Below, in pieces: positions 40,049-43,493 of a stretch of 43,493 nucleotides of DNA; the first letter of the stretch is position 1, and each line of letters begins with the position of its first letter. Source of the stretch: C00003060 sp964440795 (lineage in GTDB: Bacteria > Desulfobacterota > Desulfobacteria > Desulfobacterales > C00003060); assembly GCA_964440795.1 (NCBI GenBank), contig CAYTTQ010000015.1, positions 1 through 43,493 of the forward strand. The letters are read 5' to 3'. A model generated the notes under the pieces. The model searched no databases. It was given only the letters and a program-made list of their open reading frames with translations, and was not told the origin of the DNA. The position numbers were made by a program, and so were the translations under genes.

Positions 40049-41026
40049 TTACGATTCCAAAAAGCAGGCCTGTCGGGAGGGGAGTTTTCCTGGACCTTTT
40101 TGGGTTTCCGCCAATGCCGTACAGATGGCCTCTTTCATCGTCATCAGGTCAATGGGGACATAGTCGCGAATCCGATTTTCGCTACAGACCACTTCGTTTT
40201 TAAGGCCTTCCACCAAAGGAAAAACAACTCCCGCCGGTACCGGAGTAACGAAATTGATCCAGTAGGCGGACAACCGGGGCGTGAGCACCGGAACCGTAAA
40301 CAGGACACGACGAAGTCCCCGAACCCGTGCATAGAGACGCATCATCTCTCCGTAGGTAATGATCTCCGGACCCCCGATGTCAAAGGTCTGACCTGCCGTT
40401 GCCGGTTCCTCCAGACATCCGATGAGGTAGGAAATCACGTTTTGCACGGCGATGGGTTGGGAGCGGGTATGAATCCATCGCGGGCACATCATGATTGGAA
40501 GCCGTTCCGCCAAATAGCGAATCAGCTCAAAAGAGGCGCCTCCGGCGCCGATGATCACCGCGGCCCGAAGGACGGTGGTGTCTACGCTACCGGATTGCAG
40601 AATGCGGGCGACTTCCTGGCGGCTGGCGAGATGTTTGGACAAGGCATCGCCGGTTTCTCCGAGCCCTCCCAAGTAGATAATTCTTTTGACGCCGGCATCC
40701 TCCGCCGCCCTCAAGAAGTGGGTGGCGGCCCGGCGGTCTTTCTCTGCAAAGGCTTTGGTTTCGGCTATGCTGCGCCCGCCCATGGAGTGGACCAGGTAAT
40801 AGGCCGCATCCATGCCTTCCATGGCTTCGGGCAGGGTCTCCGGCGCCAAGAGATCCGCATAGGCCACTTCAGGCTCTTGTCTCAGGGGCTGGTTGACGGT
40901 GAGTGTTTCCGAAATACGCACCAGACACCGAACGGAAAAGCCGTTGCTGTCGAGGGCATGCAATAGACGTCCGCCGATAAATCCGGTGGGCCCGGTCAGC
41001 AAAACCTTGGGCTTGGAGTGGCTCAC
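40049..41026 (-). CDS. NAD(P)-binding nucleoside-sugar-epimerase-like protein (YbjT type)
   Basis: This 325-residue atypical SDR has the motif KVLLTGPTGFIGGRLLHAL at the N-terminus, then DAAYYLVHSM, KRIIYLGGLGETGD, LRAAVIIGAGGASFELIRYL and FDIGGPEIITYGEMM. It is like the NmrA/YbjT group that binds NAD(P) or senses redox. Many relatives are about 480 residues with a DUF2867 C-terminal domain; this one ends before it, so it may be the short form. The MBL-fold remnant follows. Confidence 0.85.
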   Translation of the reverse strand: MSHSKPKVLLTGPTGFIGGRLLHALDSNGFSVRCLVRISETLTVNQPLRQEPEVAYADLLAPETLPEAMEGMDAAYYLVHSMGGRSIAETKAFAEKDRRAATHFLRAAEDAGVKRIIYLGGLGETGDALSKHLASRQEVARILQSGSVDTTVLRAAVIIGAGGASFELIRYLAERLPIMMCPRWIHTRSQPIAVQNVISYLIGCLEEPATAGQTFDIGGPEIITYGEMMRLYARVRGLRRVLFTVPVLTPRLSAYWINFVTPVPAGVVFPLVEGLKNEVVCSENRIRDYVPIDLMTMKEAICTALAETQKGPGKLPSRQACFLES

Positions 41027-41091
41027 TCTTTGCCTTCCATAAATGTCATTCCGCGGTGGTTGACCGATTCCGAGGTGCCGGGAACGAGAGT

Positions 41092-41475
41092 CTAGTTGCC
41101 GGTTTTGGCTTCTTGGGATCCGAGAACCGGGAGAACCTTGTCGATAGTAAAATAGACCAGGTACAACCCTTCTTTTTCCCCGTAGTCTCTTCGGCGCAGT
41201 GACTGAAGCAGTTCGGTATCCTTTTCTTCTTTGGTTTTGGTCAAGAAGAGTCTTTTCCCCTTGGACTTCGTTCCCTCCTCCACAAACATATAGGCGGCAT
41301 GGGGATTGGTTTCGAGGTTGTGATGAGAAAGACGATCGTGCATGATAAAAGCCACCGTATCCTCGGCCATTACGTGAGGTCGCGAATAGACGGCAAGGTC
41401 CACTTTCCCGTCGCCATCCGCGGTCGCAAGAACCCCCAGGCCGTCGGCATTTTCAAAATACTCCTTTAATTCCAT
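41092..41475 (-). CDS. Pyridoxamine 5'-phosphate oxidase-family (FMN-binding split-barrel) protein
   Basis: This 127-residue protein has a split-barrel core: LGVLATADGDGKVDLAVYSRPHV, DTVAFIMHDRLSHHNLETNPHAAYMFVEEG and LYLVYFTIDKVLPVLG. Such small members bind FMN or F420 or heme, but the substrate is not known. GGAGG precedes the ATG at 41475 by six bases; upstream extension is unsupported. Confidence 0.8.
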   Translation of the reverse strand: MELKEYFENADGLGVLATADGDGKVDLAVYSRPHVMAEDTVAFIMHDRLSHHNLETNPHAAYMFVEEGTKSKGKRLFLTKTKEEKDTELLQSLRRRDYGEKEGLYLVYFTIDKVLPVLGSQEAKTGN

Positions 41476-41638
41476 GTCATACCTCCCTAAAGAAAGCACA
41501 GCATTTATGCGCAGCATTGATGGGTCTGCGAGGCGATGTCAAATCCCCGCTTTTTGTTCACTTTCGTTTACCCGGAGCAAGGTAACAGCATTCCCCCTTA
41601 CCGTCAACGGTATAAAGCCCGCCGTTTATGGAATCAGA

Positions 41639-43213
41639 TTATGACGGGCTATTATCACGAACGGGGTTGCCGGGTACCCGGAGTGTGGCTGAAGGGCCTG
41701 CCCCGTTCAGTACATGCTCGGCCGCCTTCCGACCGCTGACCATGGCGGTCGGCACACCTCCCATGAAGAGATTCGAATAGGCCTGATAGCCCGCCATGTA
41801 TAAGCCGCGAATGGGAGTTCGTATGATTTCCACCGGTTCATAGACCGTTGTATCTTCATAGTCCCAAGACCAGCCGGCTACCGCGCCCTCGCTTCGACCT
41901 CCCTGATCTTCGAAGGTTAGCGGAGTGGCGATGTCTAAGGCTTCGACGGCCGCCTCCAGGCCGGGGACGATGTCTGCGACTTTGTGAGTCAGTGCTTGGG
42001 CCAGGCGGCGCTTGTATGGAGCGTATGTGGGTTTTCGCCGACCGGTCGACGGCCGATACCGTGAAAAATGACCGTAGTCGGCCTCCGTGCGGATCGCCAA
42101 GACATGGGCGTCTTTCGGGGCCAATCCGGGGTCTTCTTTACTTAGTAGACTTATTTCCAATTCTTGACCCGCCAATGCCGCGGGATCAATTTCGTCGGCC
42201 GTCCATTTCACGGGATCCGGCAGGGTATCCGATGTTGTCCCGTCAGATCGGTAAAGAAGCCGACTCGCATCGTAAAAGGCGGAAAGATCGACCCGGCCTG
42301 CTTTAAGTCCGAGGCAGACCTGAAACACAGATCCCGTCTGTTTGGCTTGAGCCAACTGCCGATAGGCGGACACGGGGAGTATCTTCGGGGGCACAAGCCG
42401 TAAGAAGGTGGTTTTGAAGTCTGCATTAGAGATTACGTAGGACGCTTTCTCATGGGTGCCGTTGGACAGATGAACCCCTGTGACCGTGTCCTGTTCGACG
42501 GTAACGGCTTTGACTTCTTGTCCGGTCCGTAATTTCCCTGTTCCCTCGATCCCATCGCTTTCTTCGGTGACCGACTGCCCGAGCCGGTTACAAAAGGCAT
42601 GCATCCCGCCGTGGGGGTACCAAATACCTTCGTTGCTCATGAGATTCCACATGGCGGCCAGCAGTGCCATGGCACTATAGGGTTCCTGTGTGCCCAGGCT
42701 TCCCAGAATCCGTCGAAGCCGTTGGCTCTTTATGTTGGAAGTAAGGCAGTCGGCGGCCGATCTTTTCGCAGTCCATTCCAAGGTTGGGGCGTGGTCTACT
42801 TGTCGGGGTGATTGCATGGCCGAAACGATATCTGTCATATCGCGAAAAAAGCGATCCACGCCTTCGTTGTCTTCCGGGAAGCGGGTTTTAAGGGAAGCGG
42901 CCAACTGCTCGAAGGACCGGGACAGGACAATGTCGACGCCAAACGCCTTGACTTGATAGTGAACACGATGCAGGTGAAAATCTTGGTCCGCTTCCAGGTC
43001 CGTCAGGATTTGTTTGACCCGCCCGGGAGTGCTGAAGCCCAGCGGTCCCATGGGAAATACGAACCCTTTTCGGCTGAAGGTGTACGCAGTCCCGCCGGGA
43101 TGGGGATTTTTTTCGAGGACCAAAACGTTTTGCCCCGCCCTGATCAGCGTAGCGGCGGCGGTAAGGCCACCCAGACCGGCCCCGATTACAATGGTGTCCC
43201 ACCGTCTTTTCAT
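41639..43213 (-). CDS. Phytoene desaturase/carotenoid-isomerase-like FAD oxidoreductase
   Basis: This 524-residue FAD-dependent amine-oxidase-fold protein has the dinucleotide motif VIGAGLGGLTAAATLIRAGQ at the N-terminus, VLEKNPHPGG for the ADP-ribose contact, and a C-terminal FAD site in IRGLYMAGYQAYSNLFMGGV. It resembles CrtI/CrtISO-type proteins and the general NAD(P)/FAD-oxidoreductase group. No other carotenoid genes are near, so carotenoid use is not implied. It lies alone, 163 bases before the FMN-barrel gene on the same strand. Confidence 0.85.
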   Translation of the reverse strand: MKRRWDTIVIGAGLGGLTAAATLIRAGQNVLVLEKNPHPGGTAYTFSRKGFVFPMGPLGFSTPGRVKQILTDLEADQDFHLHRVHYQVKAFGVDIVLSRSFEQLAASLKTRFPEDNEGVDRFFRDMTDIVSAMQSPRQVDHAPTLEWTAKRSAADCLTSNIKSQRLRRILGSLGTQEPYSAMALLAAMWNLMSNEGIWYPHGGMHAFCNRLGQSVTEESDGIEGTGKLRTGQEVKAVTVEQDTVTGVHLSNGTHEKASYVISNADFKTTFLRLVPPKILPVSAYRQLAQAKQTGSVFQVCLGLKAGRVDLSAFYDASRLLYRSDGTTSDTLPDPVKWTADEIDPAALAGQELEISLLSKEDPGLAPKDAHVLAIRTEADYGHFSRYRPSTGRRKPTYAPYKRRLAQALTHKVADIVPGLEAAVEALDIATPLTFEDQGGRSEGAVAGWSWDYEDTTVYEPVEIIRTPIRGLYMAGYQAYSNLFMGGVPTAMVSGRKAAEHVLNGAGPSATLRVPGNPVRDNSPS

Positions 43214-43397
43214 AGAATACCCTCTACCACAAGGCAGACGCCGTCGGCAACATTGTCGAGCAGGTTCGAATAATCGTCATTCGTCGCTCCCATCACCTAT
43301 GTAACGCCTTTGCCCGCAAAGAGGTCTTTATATTTCATGTTCGTACCCAAGACATGTGAGAATGACTGATCTTAAGTCAAGGGGAGTGTGGTGGGGC

Positions 43398-43430
43398 AAA
43401 AAACGGGTGACCATCTTCGGCCGACCCGTT
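43398..43430 (-). terminator. Terminator of tRNA-Cys
   Basis: On the minus strand AACGGGT and ACCCGTT pair across a 15-base loop and are followed by TTTT. It is directly downstream of the tRNA. Confidence 0.75.
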
Positions 43431-43438
43431 GGAATGCT

Positions 43439-43493
43439 TGGAGGCGGCAACCGGATTCGAACCGGTGAATAACGGTTTTGCAGACCGCTGCCT
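43439..43493 (-). tRNA. tRNA-Cys (anticodon GCA), partial
   Basis: The window ends within the gene. The anticodon arm GGTCTGCAAAACC gives GCA, the T arm has GGTTCGAATCC, the acceptor 3' strand is GCCGCCTCCA with encoded CCA. The 5' part is outside the window. Confidence 0.9.

Noticed and set aside
40016..40966. Plus-strand frame of 316 residues opposite the epimerase-like gene
   Set aside because: The minus strand carries a clear NAD-binding protein; the plus translation has no recognisable pattern.
1..43493. CRISPR array or cas genes
   Set aside because: No regularly spaced repeats and no Cas-like protein were seen; RecBCD is the only nuclease system.

Overview
The window is bacterial chromosomal DNA from a Gram-negative organism. 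The gene mix suggests a Desulfobacterota (deltaproteobacterium-type) genome: an exosortase/PEP-CTERM-style exopolysaccharide locus, RecBCD, an acetate kinase/phosphotransacetylase pair, several IHF/HU genes and ribosomal protein S21. This placement rests on protein style and gene content only.

Left part (1-5.6 kb): the tail of an EpsI-like gene, a WecA/MraY-type phosphoglycosyltransferase with a long extra membrane domain, a REP-associated (RAYT) transposase behind a hairpin-rich leader, and a large TPR lipoprotein of the PEP-CTERM type. Then (5.4-16 kb) come a 190-bp palindromic repeat, a terminator, a PLP-dependent decarboxylase and a tightly packed recC-recB-recD operon. From 16 to 18.6 kb there is a PEGA/FGE-sulfatase-fold protein, an orphan C-terminal half of a PrmA-like methyltransferase, and divergent IHF-beta-like and IHF-alpha genes. 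From 18.6 to 24 kb there are small unknown genes, a branched-chain amino acid ABC operon (binding protein and two permeases, no ATPases) behind an orphan terminator, and a PilZ protein. From 24 to 29 kb the minus strand carries a cysteine-motif protein, nagZ, pta and ackA, with a second, inverted copy of the 190-bp repeat between the first two.

The accessory part is 29-36 kb: rpsU, a small Arg-rich protein, a second IHF-alpha gene and tRNA-Glu, then a complete MntA-HepT toxin-antitoxin pair lying between tRNA-Glu and a 16-bp exact copy of its 3' end. After that come two DUF4143 ATPases separated by a degenerate second copy of the mntA/hepT junction, and a truncated CGGC-domain gene. From 36 to 43.5 kb there is ordinary metabolism: an SDR dehydrogenase, a YIP1 membrane protein, an HMA-like protein, a TIGR01777 epimerase, a DUF523/DUF1722 protein, an internally deleted metallo-beta-lactamase-fold remnant, a nucleoside-sugar-epimerase-like protein, a flavin/PLP-oxidase-fold protein and a phytoene-desaturase-like oxidoreductase. 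The window ends inside tRNA-Cys on the minus strand.

The most noteworthy signals are these. (i) The two 190-bp palindromic elements have no indels between them, and each supplies the same Met-Gly-stop end to an unrelated gene. (ii) The tRNA-Glu/att-like arrangement surrounds MntA-HepT and has a decayed duplicate nearby. (iii) A perfect 12-bp inverted repeat buries the ribosome-binding site of the first DUF4143 ATPase. (iv) An orphan terminator leader precedes the amino-acid transporter. No clear multi-gene system of a wholly unknown type was recognised.
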